From positions 1 through 43,361 of the forward strand of contig CAYRFV010000009.1 in assembly GCA_964423545.1 (NCBI GenBank): 43,361 nucleotides of DNA, in the 5' to 3' direction. Below, one piece after another: positions 7,804 through 16,293 of the stretch. Under the pieces are notes generated by a model that worked only from the letters and a program-made list of their open reading frames with translations, ran no database searches and was not told the DNA's origin. This stretch comes from JALOOE01 sp964423545. GTDB taxonomy: Bacteria > Chloroflexota > Anaerolineae > CG2-30-64-16. Numbering within the stretch: position 1 is the stretch's first letter; each line of letters starts with the position of its first letter. The translations under genes were made by a program, and so were the position numbers.

Positions 7804-8901
7804 TCACACGGAGGGGCGTAGAGCCTGCGCGATCCTTGCATCCGTTACCGGAAGTGCGAAGTTCGGCAGCTCACCCACTGCTGCCCAGCTAACCGCCTCG
7901 CATCGGAGCGGCCGGGGCTCTCCCTCGATGATCCGGCACCGGTGTGCGTGCAGGGTGATCCTGAAGTGCGTGTAGGCGTGCCGGATGGTGGCGAGCGTCT
8001 CGCCCGGCGCAACATCCACCCCGATCTGTTCTCGCACCGTGCGCGCGATCCCGCTGAACAGCGCCTCGCTCGCATGCAAGAGGCCGCCCGGAAAGCCCCA
8101 CAGTCCCCCCAGCAGCCCGACTGCCGGCCGCTGAATCAGTAGATAGCGACCCGCATCGTCCGAGATCACCGCGGCGGCGGCCTCATGGTGTGGCGCGGGC
8201 GGCCGCGGGCGCTTCACCGGACGTTCACCCTCCACGCCGCGACTGCGGGCCAGGCAAAGGCTTGCGATCGGGCACGATGGGCAATCGGGCCTGCCGGGCG
8301 TGCAGATGAGCGCGCCCAACTCCATCAACGCCTCGTTGAATTCACCGGCCGCGCCATCCGGCGCGACCGCCACTAACTCGGTGGCGAGCCGCCAGAGCCA
8401 TCTCTCGGTGGTCGCATCGGCCGGATTCTCCGCAACATCGAAGACGCGACTGAGCACGCGGCGCACGTTGCCGTCGAGCACTGGCTCCGGCTGTCCGAAC
8501 GCCAGGCTCAGGATGGCGCCGGCTGTGTAGCGGCCGATCCCCGGCAGCGCCAGCAACGCTCCTCGTTCCCCTGGAATCCTCCCCTCGTACCGCGCGACGA
8601 GCTCCTGCGCGGCGCGATGGAGATTGCGCGCCCGTGCGTAGTAGCCGAGCCCCGCCCACGTCTTCAGAACGTCATCCAGCGGAGCTGCAGCCAGGTGCGG
8701 CACGTCCGGGAAGCAAGCCATCCAGCGTTCGAAGTAGGGGACGACGGTGGCGACCTGCGTTTGCTGCAGCATCACCTCGGAGATCCACACCGCGTAGGGA
8801 TCGCGGCGGCGACGCCACGGCAGATCGCGGCGGGCGACACGCATCCAGGCAAGTAGCCGCACTGTGATCGCGTGCGGCTCCGGTGAGGTCTCATCCGGCA
8901 T
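7804..8901 (-). CDS. mutY: A/G-specific adenine DNA glycosylase MutY
   Basis: MutY removes adenine mispaired with 8-oxoguanine in base-excision repair. In the 365-residue protein I see the catalytic Glu42 (SEVMLQQTQV), the helix-hairpin-helix LPGIGRYTAGAI (119-130), with Tyr124 at the place where bifunctional glycosylases carry lysine, Asp143 (LDGNVRRVL), and the 4Fe-4S cluster cysteines Cys200, Cys207, Cys210 and Cys216. The C-terminal part (about 235-360) is the NUDIX-like domain that recognises 8-oxoguanine. It is downstream of, and 15 bp from, a small zinc-ribbon gene on the same strand; no good ribosome binding site precedes its ATG, so it may rely on coupling. Confidence 0.95.
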   Translation of the reverse strand: MPDETSPEPHAITVRLLAWMRVARRDLPWRRRRDPYAVWISEVMLQQTQVATVVPYFERWMACFPDVPHLAAAPLDDVLKTWAGLGYYARARNLHRAAQELVARYEGRIPGERGALLALPGIGRYTAGAILSLAFGQPEPVLDGNVRRVLSRVFDVAENPADATTERWLWRLATELVAVAPDGAAGEFNEALMELGALICTPGRPDCPSCPIASLCLARSRGVEGERPVKRPRPPAPHHEAAAAVISDDAGRYLLIQRPAVGLLGGLWGFPGGLLHASEALFSGIARTVREQIGVDVAPGETLATIRHAYTHFRITLHAHRCRIIEGEPRPLRCEAVSWAAVGELPNFALPVTDARIAQALRPSV

Positions 8902-8916
8902 GAGTCGAAGGGCGAG

Positions 8917-9114
8917 CTAGCGCGGCGCCAGGAACTGCACGAAGACCCAGATCAGCACCATTGCGCCGAGCATGATCCATGCCCAAATCGGCAGACCGAG
9001 GAAGATCGTGGGGGTGCGCTTCTTTTTTTCGACGGGTTTGGGCAGCTCCGCCTGGCAGCGCCAGCAGACGCGCTTGTCATCGGGATTCCAAGTACCGCAT
9101 TTTGGGCAATCCAT
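8917..9114 (-). CDS. Small zinc-ribbon membrane protein
   Basis: This 65-residue protein has a rubredoxin-like zinc ribbon (CPKC...CWRC) at the N terminus, a basic stretch with KKK, and one membrane helix near the C terminus (about 40-60). It is a tail-anchored type protein with the zinc finger in the cytoplasm; its function is unknown. I chose the ATG at 9114 because AGGAG lies 8 bases upstream. A GTG at 9123 in frame overlaps that ribosome binding site. It probably shares a transcript with mutY. Confidence 0.75.
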   Translation of the reverse strand: MDCPKCGTWNPDDKRVCWRCQAELPKPVEKKKRTPTIFLGLPIWAWIMLGAMVLIWVFVQFLAPR

Positions 9115-9255
9115 GCGAGGCACTCCTGTGAAAAATCAGGCAGCGCCATATTAGCACAAGCCGATGACCTGGGCAAGTGCGAAGTGGAGAAGTCTCGCGC
9201 TCGACGCCGAAGGGCGGTGCTGATCGACCTGCAAGCGATCTCGATCCGTGATCAG

Positions 9256-9284
9256 TTGCGGTCTGCCAGGGCTTCTGCTACAAT
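9256..9284 (+). promoter_or_regulatory. Promoter of the PA14 gene
   Basis: TTGCGG (9256-9261) and TACAAT (9279-9284) are 17 bases apart. The predicted start near 9291 gives a leader of about 23 bases with a perfect AAGGAGG ribosome binding site before the ATG at 9314. Confidence 0.6.
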
Positions 9285-9313
9285 GCGGCAGTATGGTCAG
9301 AAAAGGAGGTTGA

Positions 9314-10111
9314 ATGAACCGCAATCCTGTAGGGATGTTGATGTCGGCATGCGCAATGGCTGCGCTTGCGTTGTCGCTGCTCGGAATCAGGACCGTGCCG
9401 GTGTTGGCCGAGGATGCCGCCTGGCAGGGCGAGTATTTCGCCAACCCGGATCTCATGGGAGGGCCGGTGTTGGTGCGCTCGGATTCGCAGATCGGCTTCG
9501 ATTGGGGCGGTGGTTCCCCGGCGCCCAATGTCCCGCCGGACTTTTTCTCGGTTCGCTGGACTCGAAACGTCGACTTCGCCCAGGATAACTACCGGTTTTA
9601 CGTGAATCACGATGACGGCGTGCGCGTATTCTTCGACGGTAACCTGATCATCGACCGCTGGGCAGATGGCGCGAATAGCAGTAGCGCCGAGATCGGCGTG
9701 TCGGGCGGCACGCATAATCTCCGGGTCGAGTATTTCGAGCGCACGGGCAACGCCTATATTCACTTCTGGTGGACATCTGCGTCGCCGCAGGTGGGCAACC
9801 TGGTTTCGTGCGTCTATCCGCCGCCGACCAGTTCGTGGCTGAAGGTGTATCAGCAGACGCCAAGCGGCGACTGGAATGACTTACGGCCGGAGGGCTACGG
9901 CGCCATGAGCCCCGATGGGTACCTGAAGATCGACGGCCTGCCCGTGGATCCGTTTTTCGGGCCGGCCGGCAACCCCTATCGCGTTGAGCTATGGGAAGCC
10001 GGCTCGATGGTCGCGGCAGTAGGCAACACAGTCGGTGAGCCGCCGTTTCTCCTGCTGCCGAACACCGACAACTATACCCCGTGGCAGTGCGGCAACATGC
10101 CCAACCCTTGA
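9314..10111 (+). CDS. Secreted PA14 domain protein
   Basis: The 265-residue protein has a Sec signal peptide (hydrophobic 8-30, likely cleavage after VLA, residue 32). The mature part starts with a PA14 domain (about 36-155): WQGEYFANPDLMG, the FSVRWTR strand, HDDGVRVFFDG and the closing YFERTGNAYIHFWW. PA14 folds often bind carbohydrate. The C-terminal 100 residues are beta-rich with two cysteines and match nothing I recognise. It is monocistronic: strong promoter and ribosome binding site upstream, hairpin downstream. A role in envelope adhesion or glycan binding is inferred. Confidence 0.82.
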   Translation: MNRNPVGMLMSACAMAALALSLLGIRTVPVLAEDAAWQGEYFANPDLMGGPVLVRSDSQIGFDWGGGSPAPNVPPDFFSVRWTRNVDFAQDNYRFYVNHDDGVRVFFDGNLIIDRWADGANSSSAEIGVSGGTHNLRVEYFERTGNAYIHFWWTSASPQVGNLVSCVYPPPTSSWLKVYQQTPSGDWNDLRPEGYGAMSPDGYLKIDGLPVDPFFGPAGNPYRVELWEAGSMVAAVGNTVGEPPFLLLPNTDNYTPWQCGNMPNP

Positions 10112-10129
10112 GGCCTGCTGCAGGCCGCT

Positions 10130-10166
10130 CGGAGCTGGACGCTGGTTACAGCAGCGTCCAGCTCCG
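10130..10166. terminator. Perfect 15-bp hairpin between convergent genes
   Basis: Bases 10130-10144 pair perfectly with 10152-10166 around a 7-base loop. It lies between the PA14 gene (+) and the peptidase gene (-), both ending here, and is followed by GTTTC on the plus strand. It likely serves as a bidirectional terminator despite the short T run. Confidence 0.65.
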
Positions 10167-10178
10167 GCCCGTTTCGGA

Positions 10179-11240
10179 TCAACCTCTTGGCGGCGGCACC
10201 CCGAGCAACTCGTAGTCAAACCGGCCGTCCCGCATGATCGTTTCTCCATCGATCTCGATTGTGCAGCGAGCCGGGATCAGGTCGATGTGCACTGGCGACT
10301 GCCACTGCGCACCGGTCTCCGATGGATAGGGGCTGCCGAATGCGACGTGGACGCCGGGGAACTTCTCGTCCTGCAACAGATTTCCGCTCAGCCGCTTCAG
10401 ACTCACGTTGGTGCCGATGGCGAATTCGCCCACGCGGCGCGCGTTCTCCGCGGCATCCAGATAGCTGATCAGGTCAGCCGCCAGGGTCGCATCGGCTGAG
10501 TGCACCGCGACCGCCAATCCTCCGGCGATCTGCACCGTCACCGGCGCCTTGAGGATGCCGTAGCGTTCGCTGAAATAGTCGCCGACCACGTGAGCGACCA
10601 TGATCCCGTCGACGCTTTTCGGACAGCTGAACGTCTCGCCCTCAGGCAGGTTGCCCCACTGGCCTGCACGATGATAGAGGCCGGTGCATGACACCCAGCG
10701 GAGCGCTGGATCGAATACGGCGGTCAGGTCGGTCCCGTCGGCCGTGGTGACGTGCACCCGCTCGGCCAGGCGTGCCATATCATACACGGCCGTCGTCACC
10801 GACGCGACAGTCCGATAGTCGGTCCGCATGCCCTCCATCATCAGCGCCGGGGTGACGCCCGGCATATGCGCGTGCCGTACGTTGAGATCGTTGAGCAGGA
10901 AGACGCGCAATCCGGTGCGGAAAGTCACCTCGCCGGGCTGCGTCGAAGCGGCATAGAACGTGACGGTCGGCCGGAACTTGAGCAGCTCCTGGCGAAGATC
11001 CTCCGGCAGCGCCTTCATCGGCCGCTCACCATACTGCTCGAGGTCGTGCAGCAGGACCTCGCCTCCGGCCTCTGACGCTTCTTCGCTGAGCAGGCGGCCG
11101 ATGCCGTGGGTGGCCTTGTCCGTCAGGATGAAGACGCGATCCGCTGAAGAGATCCCCATGCAGGTGCGCGCCGCAACTCGCGCGCCCACGCGCATAGCCT
11201 CCAACTGGTTGAAGGTCAGATGAGCAGCATCAGTTGGCAT
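10179..11240 (-). CDS. M29-like aminopeptidase family protein (aminopeptidase T / NicX-like)
   Basis: The 353-residue protein belongs to the COG2309 group that holds thermophilic aminopeptidase T (M29) and the ring-cleaving dioxygenase NicX. The diagnostic C-terminal segment HIDLIPARCTIEIDGE is followed by RDGRF; metal ligands are not assigned with certainty. Whether it is a peptidase or a dioxygenase-like enzyme cannot be told from sequence alone. The start is the ATG at 11240, preceded by GGGAGG at 5 bases; a longer in-frame reading into the 3' end of miaB is unlikely. It follows miaB by 40 bp. Confidence 0.75.
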   Translation of the reverse strand: MPTDAAHLTFNQLEAMRVGARVAARTCMGISSADRVFILTDKATHGIGRLLSEEASEAGGEVLLHDLEQYGERPMKALPEDLRQELLKFRPTVTFYAASTQPGEVTFRTGLRVFLLNDLNVRHAHMPGVTPALMMEGMRTDYRTVASVTTAVYDMARLAERVHVTTADGTDLTAVFDPALRWVSCTGLYHRAGQWGNLPEGETFSCPKSVDGIMVAHVVGDYFSERYGILKAPVTVQIAGGLAVAVHSADATLAADLISYLDAAENARRVGEFAIGTNVSLKRLSGNLLQDEKFPGVHVAFGSPYPSETGAQWQSPVHIDLIPARCTIEIDGETIMRDGRFDYELLGVPPPRG

Positions 11241-11280
11241 GACAGCCTCCCAGGTAGTGTTACGCTGCCAGTCTACCAGC

Positions 11281-12780
11281 TTAGCGCCGTTCTGACAACT
11301 CTCCGACCACTTCACCGATCATCGACCACGGGCCGGCCCAGGTGACCCGCACCTGTGCCATCCTGCCGCGCCAATCTGCATCGTCTGCGAAGAAGACGAG
11401 CTTGTTGGTGCGTGTGCGGCCGCGCCAGCGTCCCTTTTTGTGCAGCTCTTCGACCAGCACCTCGACCGTTGTCCCGAGGGCTTGCCGGTTGATCTCGCCG
11501 ACGATCTGTTCCTGGAGCGCGTCGAGCGCATCCCAGCGGCGTTTCTTCTCCTCGGGCGGCACATCATCGGTCATACGCCGTGCGCTGACCGTACCGGGCC
11601 GCGGCGAGTACATCGCCAGGTGCGCCTTGTCCAGCTTGAGCTCGGCCAGGAGCTCGTAGGTGCGCTGGAACTGCTCTGCGGTTTCACCGGGGAAGCCCAC
11701 GATGATGTCGGTGTGAACCGCCGCAACGGGAATGGCCTGCCGAATGCGGCCGACGAGCCGGCGATAGTCATCGCAGGTGTAGCCGCGCTTCATGGCGGCC
11801 AGCACGGCATCGTCGCCTGCCTGCACTGGCGCCTCGATCTGCTCGCAGACCTTCGGCAGTTCTGCCACGGCTGCCAGAATGCGATCGGTCAGATAGTTGG
11901 GGTGGCTGGTGAGAAAACGGATGCGCCATAAGCCGTCGATGCTGTGCACCGCGGCCAGCAGGTCGGCCAGATCGGGTCGCTGATCCGGGAAGTCCTTGCC
12001 GTAGCGATCGACGATCTGTCCCAGGAGCGTCACCTCGCGCACGCCCTGGGCCACCAGGCCTTCCACCTCCGTCACGATCTCCTCCAGCGGTCGGCTGCGC
12101 TCGACGCCTCGCCGGAACGGGATGATGCAGAAGGTGCAGGCGTGCGAACAGCCGTAGACGATGGGCACGTTAGCGGTCACTGGTGCGTGACCCTGAAGCG
12201 AGACGTGGCGGATGCTTTGGAGGATTGTGGTTCGCGGTGTGCGGCTGGCGAACTCGCTCGCTTCGGGGCTGTGGGCCTGCCGCAGGCTGGAATCCGAGTT
12301 CGCCACTTCGAATTCATCCACCAGTCCGATCGCAGCGGCTTCCGGGCTGCCGTAATCCTGAAACAGATGGCGCGCCTCCGTCTCGTCGTCGACCAGCCCC
12401 CTGGCCTCCTGCTCGATCGCATCGCCCGTCAGGTGACCGACCAGCGGCCCCGGCTCGGAGGGAGGCATGAATACATCAACGAAAGGGAAGCGCCGGCGCA
12501 GCGCCGCGTTCGGTCTGAAGCCGACCATGCAGCCCATCAATGCGATGGTCCGTCCGGGGTCGCGTTCCTTCAGCGGCTTGAGGGACCAGAGATGACCGAC
12601 CGCACGATCCTCGGCGCTCTGACGGACGACGCATGTGTTGAGCACGATGACATCGGCGTTCTTGGGATCGTCGGTCGGCGCGTAGCCCAGCGCGTCCAGC
12701 TCGGCCGCCACGCGTCCGGAATCGGCCTCATTCATCTGGCAGCCGATGGTCCAGATGTGGTATCGCTTGGTTCTTATCAC
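11281..12780 (-). CDS. miaB: tRNA-2-methylthio-N6-dimethylallyladenosine synthase MiaB (with internal insertion)
   Basis: This is a radical SAM methylthiotransferase acting on tRNA adenosine 37. Numbered from the GTG at 12780, the N-terminal UPF0004 domain has its cluster cysteines at 14, 50 and 84, the radical SAM cysteines are 211, 215 and 218 (CSHACTFC), and a TRAM domain closes the protein. The distance between the third cluster cysteine and the first radical SAM cysteine is 127 residues against 74 in E. coli MiaB, so about 50 residues are inserted. The DNA of the insert carries a nested inverted repeat. The start is uncertain: GTG 12780 places the first conserved motif (TIGCQMN) normally; a GTG at 12816 would add 12 residues. 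Confidence 0.92.
   Translation of the reverse strand: MIRTKRYHIWTIGCQMNEADSGRVAAELDALGYAPTDDPKNADVIVLNTCVVRQSAEDRAVGHLWSLKPLKERDPGRTIALMGCMVGFRPNAALRRRFPFVDVFMPPSEPGPLVGHLTGDAIEQEARGLVDDETEARHLFQDYGSPEAAAIGLVDEFEVANSDSSLRQAHSPEASEFASRTPRTTILQSIRHVSLQGHAPVTANVPIVYGCSHACTFCIIPFRRGVERSRPLEEIVTEVEGLVAQGVREVTLLGQIVDRYGKDFPDQRPDLADLLAAVHSIDGLWRIRFLTSHPNYLTDRILAAVAELPKVCEQIEAPVQAGDDAVLAAMKRGYTCDDYRRLVGRIRQAIPVAAVHTDIIVGFPGETAEQFQRTYELLAELKLDKAHLAMYSPRPGTVSARRMTDDVPPEEKKRRWDALDALQEQIVGEINRQALGTTVEVLVEELHKKGRWRGRTRTNKLVFFADDADWRGRMAQVRVTWAGPWSMIGEVVGELSERR
12246..12305. repeat. Palindromic insertion element inside miaB
   Basis: Eleven bases (12246-12256) pair with 12295-12305, and inside lies a second hairpin (12275-12279 with 12283-12287). 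The 60-bp unit is a multiple of three and reads through in frame, in the extra region of MiaB absent from the E. coli protein. The arrangement resembles small palindromic elements that insert into coding regions without breaking them. I see no second copy in this window. Confidence 0.4.
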
Positions 12781-12830
12781 ACTCCACCCTGACTCATGGT
12801 TTCCACTGGCGCACACGATCTTATCACAGG

Positions 12831-12849
12831 TCTGGCGCCCTGCGCCAGA
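12831..12849. terminator. 8-bp perfect hairpin between the CBM9-like gene and miaB
   Basis: TCTGGCGC and GCGCCAGA pair around a 3-base loop. There is no T run on either side, so termination is uncertain. It lies in the 150-bp gap upstream of miaB, and a partial third copy of the arm (TCTGGCGT) follows at 12855. Confidence 0.35.
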
Positions 12850-12968
12850 TGCGGTCTGGCGTCACGACGCGTGCTGGCCTCGCAGCGCACTGCCGTTCGG
12901 GCGTCGCACCTGGTTCGTGGCCGTATCCCCTGGATCTCGTCACATAGAGGGCCAGTGGCGCGCCTGAC

Positions 12969-13835
12969 TCAAATGGGCTCGATATCCCCAGCGAGATCCT
13001 CGACATACCGCTCCGAGAAATGCACGGTCGACCAGCGGTCCGGAAGGTGCGTGTCGTAGACCCCGTGGCTGTTCAGCGCCCACGCCGGGTGCGGCTGGAT
13101 TTCGACGCCTCCGGCCAGAAGCTTCTCGAACCGGCCAAAGAACATGCGCCATGTATCGCCGTCGCGGGGCGGCAGCGAGCGCCCGTCCGCCAGCCATGCC
13201 ATCCCTGCCCAGGGGAAGGCGATCTCCACGGACCATCCCCGGTCGATGTTCTCCGGGTCGTTGATTCGGCCGTCCACTTGCACCGCCGATCGCAAGCCCG
13301 GGAAATCCCAGTCGAGAAACGCCCAGCGCAACCCGCGCGGATGGGTGCCCCACCAGAAGCTTTCAGGCCGGCGATCATAGTCACCACCGAACGTGACCGC
13401 CTTGCGCGCCAGCAGATCGAACTCCGCCACATCGAAGCGGCTGCCGCGCGTGTAGGCATCGCGCCAGATGAAGAGGATCTCGTAAATGGTGTTCAGCGCG
13501 TTGATCTCGAACTCGTAGTAGCAGTCGCCGCCGTCGATGAACACCTCGACGTCATTCTCCTGGAAGATGATCGCATCGCGCTCGGTGTGGTGTGCCTCGA
13601 CGAACGGCTCCTCGATCCAGAAACCGACGTAGAAATTGGCGTCGTCCCACAGCGTGGCGACGCGCGTGTCGAAGAGGCCGGGCGCGCCCGACGCCATGTC
13701 CACGAAACGCGGCGACTTGGGCGCCTTTCGCCAGGCTTCTTCGTCGAGAAGGCCGTCCATGCGGATCGTGCCCCGCGTGCGGTGGCAGGTGATGTGAGCG
13801 ACCTCCGCCTCAGTCCAAGGCCTTGCCATGTTCAT
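12969..13835 (-). CDS. CBM9 / DOMON-like carbohydrate-binding protein
   Basis: This 288-residue protein resembles the carbohydrate-binding module family 9 fold (DOMON-like): IRMDGLLDEEAW near residue 25, then the alternating strands LWDDANFYVGFWIEEP and NDVEVFID, and the late WSVEIAFPW. No catalytic motif and no signal peptide are seen, so it should be cytoplasmic. Its ATG (13833-13835) overlaps the TGA of the fucosidase gene as ATGA, and GGAGG precedes it by 5 bases, so translation is coupled. It probably supports glycan handling with the fucosidase; the ligand is unknown. Confidence 0.72.
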   Translation of the reverse strand: MNMARPWTEAEVAHITCHRTRGTIRMDGLLDEEAWRKAPKSPRFVDMASGAPGLFDTRVATLWDDANFYVGFWIEEPFVEAHHTERDAIIFQENDVEVFIDGGDCYYEFEINALNTIYEILFIWRDAYTRGSRFDVAEFDLLARKAVTFGGDYDRRPESFWWGTHPRGLRWAFLDWDFPGLRSAVQVDGRINDPENIDRGWSVEIAFPWAGMAWLADGRSLPPRDGDTWRMFFGRFEKLLAGGVEIQPHPAWALNSHGVYDTHLPDRWSTVHFSERYVEDLAGDIEPI

Positions 13836-15244
13836 GCGCCCCTCCGGTCTGCATCGTACCATAACCCTAGCTCCGAGAGCGCCGGGCAGGCCGCCGCGTC
13901 GGTGATACGCAGGCGGACGCGTGCCGTTTCGATGTCCGCAGTGCGCAGCAGGCGCCGTGCACCGATCGACGTCCCGCTGCCGACCTCCTGCCAACGCCCG
14001 TCCACCTGTGCATCCACCCCAAACGCCGCCACGCGCTGTCCCAGAGGAAGATGCTCGCGCAATCCGACAACGTTGAAGTGCACCGGTTCACGAAACACCA
14101 GGACGACCTCCGGCGCAAGCTGTGCATCGTTGGTCGCCCAATAGCTCTCCGGGTCTCCATCCACCAGCCGCCGCGGCGAAAAGCGTTCGTGGTCGCCGCG
14201 TGCCGGGCCGACCGCATCCGAAGCGGACAACGCCGCGTTCTGCGCGAAGATCGCCTCGATGCGCCGGCCGAAGTGGGCCACATTGGCGGCATCGGTCGGA
14301 TGGATCTGGCCGCGCCGGTCGGGCGGCAGGTTCAACAGGAACGACCCGCCGCGCCCGACTGACTGGAAGTACAGATCCACCAACTGCTCGGTCGGTTTCA
14401 CCTGGCCATCTTCGGCGGCGTGGTGGAACCAGCCGGGCCGGATCGAGACGTCGCATTCGGCGGGGAGCCAGTGCGTGCCGGGCCGGTCGCCGCGGTTCAG
14501 TCGGGCGTGATCGGCCATGCCCGGCGCGAAATCGTCGCGATTCAACGTGGCCCAGCAGGTCTCGCCGGCCACGCCGCGCTCGTTGCCCACCCAACGCACA
14601 TCGGGCCCGGCGTCGCTGAACATGCACGCATTCTCCTGTAGCTCGCGCACGATCCCCCAGGTCTCGTCCCAGCCATAGTATGTTCGGCGGTCGATCGTGC
14701 GCATCTCGCGTGCGCCGCCATAGAAGCCGTCCCCGCCGTTCGCACCGTCGAACCACACCTCGAAGATCAGGCCGTAGTTGTCCAGCAGCTCGCGCAACTG
14801 GCAGCGGTAGTAATTCACGTACGACGGCATCCCATAGTCGGCTGCATTGCGATCCCAGGGCGAGAGGTACACGCCGAAGTGCAGGCCGCGCCGCCGGCAG
14901 GCGGCGGCGATCTCCGCGACGACGTCGCCTTGGCCACTGCGCCACGGACTGCTCTTCACAGAATGCCGGGTGAAGTGCGAGGGCCACAAGCAGAACCCAT
15001 CGTGGTGCTTGCAGGTGAGGATCAACCCCTTCAGACCGCCGGCCGCCGCCACTGCCGCCATCTGATCGGCGTCGAAGTCAGTCGGACAGAAGAGCTGCGG
15101 CGCCTCGTCACCGTAGCCCCATTCCTTGTCCGTGAAGGTGTTGACAGTGAAGTGCAGGAAACCATAGACCTCCAGGGCATGCCAGCGAAGCTGGCGAGTG
15201 CTCGGAGTCGGTCCAACGGGCTGCGGTGGGTCGTACGGCGTCAT
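13832..15244 (-). CDS. Alpha-L-fucosidase (GH29) with C-terminal discoidin-like domain
   Basis: This is a 470-residue retaining glycosidase that would release alpha-L-fucose. GH29 motifs seen: YGFLHFTVNTF.D.EWG near 27-43, CKHHDGFCLWPS (78-89), the nucleophile Asp166 in EVWFDGANG, and LLNLPPD near 320. After about 345 comes an F5/8 type C (CBM32-like) module. No signal peptide is present, so it should act on imported oligosaccharides in the cytoplasm. The ATG at 15244 has GGGAGG 5 bases upstream and a TTGTCT-17-TAGACT promoter. The general acid/base residue was not assigned. Confidence 0.9.
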   Translation of the reverse strand: MTPYDPPQPVGPTPSTRQLRWHALEVYGFLHFTVNTFTDKEWGYGDEAPQLFCPTDFDADQMAAVAAAGGLKGLILTCKHHDGFCLWPSHFTRHSVKSSPWRSGQGDVVAEIAAACRRRGLHFGVYLSPWDRNAADYGMPSYVNYYRCQLRELLDNYGLIFEVWFDGANGGDGFYGGAREMRTIDRRTYYGWDETWGIVRELQENACMFSDAGPDVRWVGNERGVAGETCWATLNRDDFAPGMADHARLNRGDRPGTHWLPAECDVSIRPGWFHHAAEDGQVKPTEQLVDLYFQSVGRGGSFLLNLPPDRRGQIHPTDAANVAHFGRRIEAIFAQNAALSASDAVGPARGDHERFSPRRLVDGDPESYWATNDAQLAPEVVLVFREPVHFNVVGLREHLPLGQRVAAFGVDAQVDGRWQEVGSGTSIGARRLLRTADIETARVRLRITDAAACPALSELGLWYDADRRGA

Positions 15245-15290
15245 GGGTCCTCCCTGGGCGCTGGCGGCATGCTTTCAGTATCTCGCTTCC

Positions 15291-15319
15291 AGTCTACACC
15301 GGGGAGGGCGTAGAGACAA
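15291..15319 (-). promoter_or_regulatory. Promoter of the fucosidase-CBM9 pair
   Basis: On the minus strand TTGTCT (15314-15319) and TAGACT (15291-15296) are 17 bases apart in the 85-bp gap after the AEC transporter gene. The predicted start is near 15284. Confidence 0.45.
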
Positions 15320-15329
15320 ACGGTGAGGA

Positions 15330-16277
15330 TTACATCGCCAGCAGGACGAGGCTGAGTGCAGGAAACGAAAGCACGGTGGAGGTGACGATGATGCTTCCGG
15401 CCAGTACATCGTCGGCGCCCATCAACTGTGCCATGACGTAGGATGTGCTGGCGCTCGGACATGCCAGGAAGATCATGGCAACGCTCAGCTCCACCGGCGT
15501 CAGGCCGATGAAGGGCCCCAGAAGGAAGCCGGCCAACGGCGCAACGCCCACTTTGATGAGCGAGGCGAGGCTGGCCAGGCCCAGATTCGCACGCGCCGAA
15601 ACGAGCGTCAGACCTGCACCGATGCAGATCAAGGCCAGCGGCGCGGTCATGTCGCCCAGCACTTTGAGCGTCTGGCGCACCACGGGCGGCAGGGTCCAGC
15701 CTGCAAACGCGACTGCCAGCCCTGCCACGCACGAGATCACCAGGGGATTGGTCAGGATATCGCGCATCAGGCGCCTCGCCTGGGCTGTGTGGCTGCCGCT
15801 TGCGCCATGCAGGATCGCCGTCAGCAAGGCGACCGCAGCCAGGTTGTAGAGCGGAATGAGGAACGCGATCGCCAGCACGGCCAGTGAGGCGACCTGTGAT
15901 GCGATCGCTTTGCCCGAGCCGGCGAACACCAGCGCGATGACCGGCAGCCCCACGAACGCCACATTGCCTCGAAATGCGCCCTGCGTGAAGGAAGCCAATA
16001 CCTTGGGCGGCTGGCGCATCACGCGACCCGTGAGATAGGCCAGCAGGCCGCACACCGTCCCCGCTCCCACGAGAGCGGCAAAGACCCGCAGCGCGGATTC
16101 CCCTTCGATCCTGGCTTCCGCGGTCTGGTAGAACAGCAGGGCTGGGGTGGCCACATAGTACACCAGCCGGTTCATGCCACGGAACAGCTCGGGTGGTGCA
16201 AACCGCGTCGCGCGCAGGATCGCACCCAACGCGATCACCGCGAAAATCGGCGCCAGCGTCGCCAAGACTGTGATCAA
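15330..16277 (-). CDS. AEC (auxin efflux carrier) family transporter
   Basis: The protein has about 10 hydrophobic helices in two five-helix halves, with conserved PALLFYQTAEA in the first half and FLACPSASTSYVMAQLMG in the second. Bacterial AEC members export or import small acids such as malate or malonate; the substrate here is unknown. I chose TTG at 16277 (315 residues) because GAGGAG lies 5 bases upstream and the preceding GNAT gene stops 16 bp away. A GTG at 16334 in frame would overlap GNAT and add a non-hydrophobic tail. Confidence 0.85.
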   Translation of the reverse strand: MITVLATLAPIFAVIALGAILRATRFAPPELFRGMNRLVYYVATPALLFYQTAEARIEGESALRVFAALVGAGTVCGLLAYLTGRVMRQPPKVLASFTQGAFRGNVAFVGLPVIALVFAGSGKAIASQVASLAVLAIAFLIPLYNLAAVALLTAILHGASGSHTAQARRLMRDILTNPLVISCVAGLAVAFAGWTLPPVVRQTLKVLGDMTAPLALICIGAGLTLVSARANLGLASLASLIKVGVAPLAGFLLGPFIGLTPVELSVAMIFLACPSASTSYVMAQLMGADDVLAGSIIVTSTVLSFPALSLVLLAM

Positions 16278-16293
16278 CCGATCTCCTCGCGAA

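Noticed and set aside
10179..11315. Longer start (11315) for the M29-like protein
   Set aside because: It would overlap the 3' end of miaB and add 25 residues without conserved sequence; ATG 11240 has a strong GGGAGG site.
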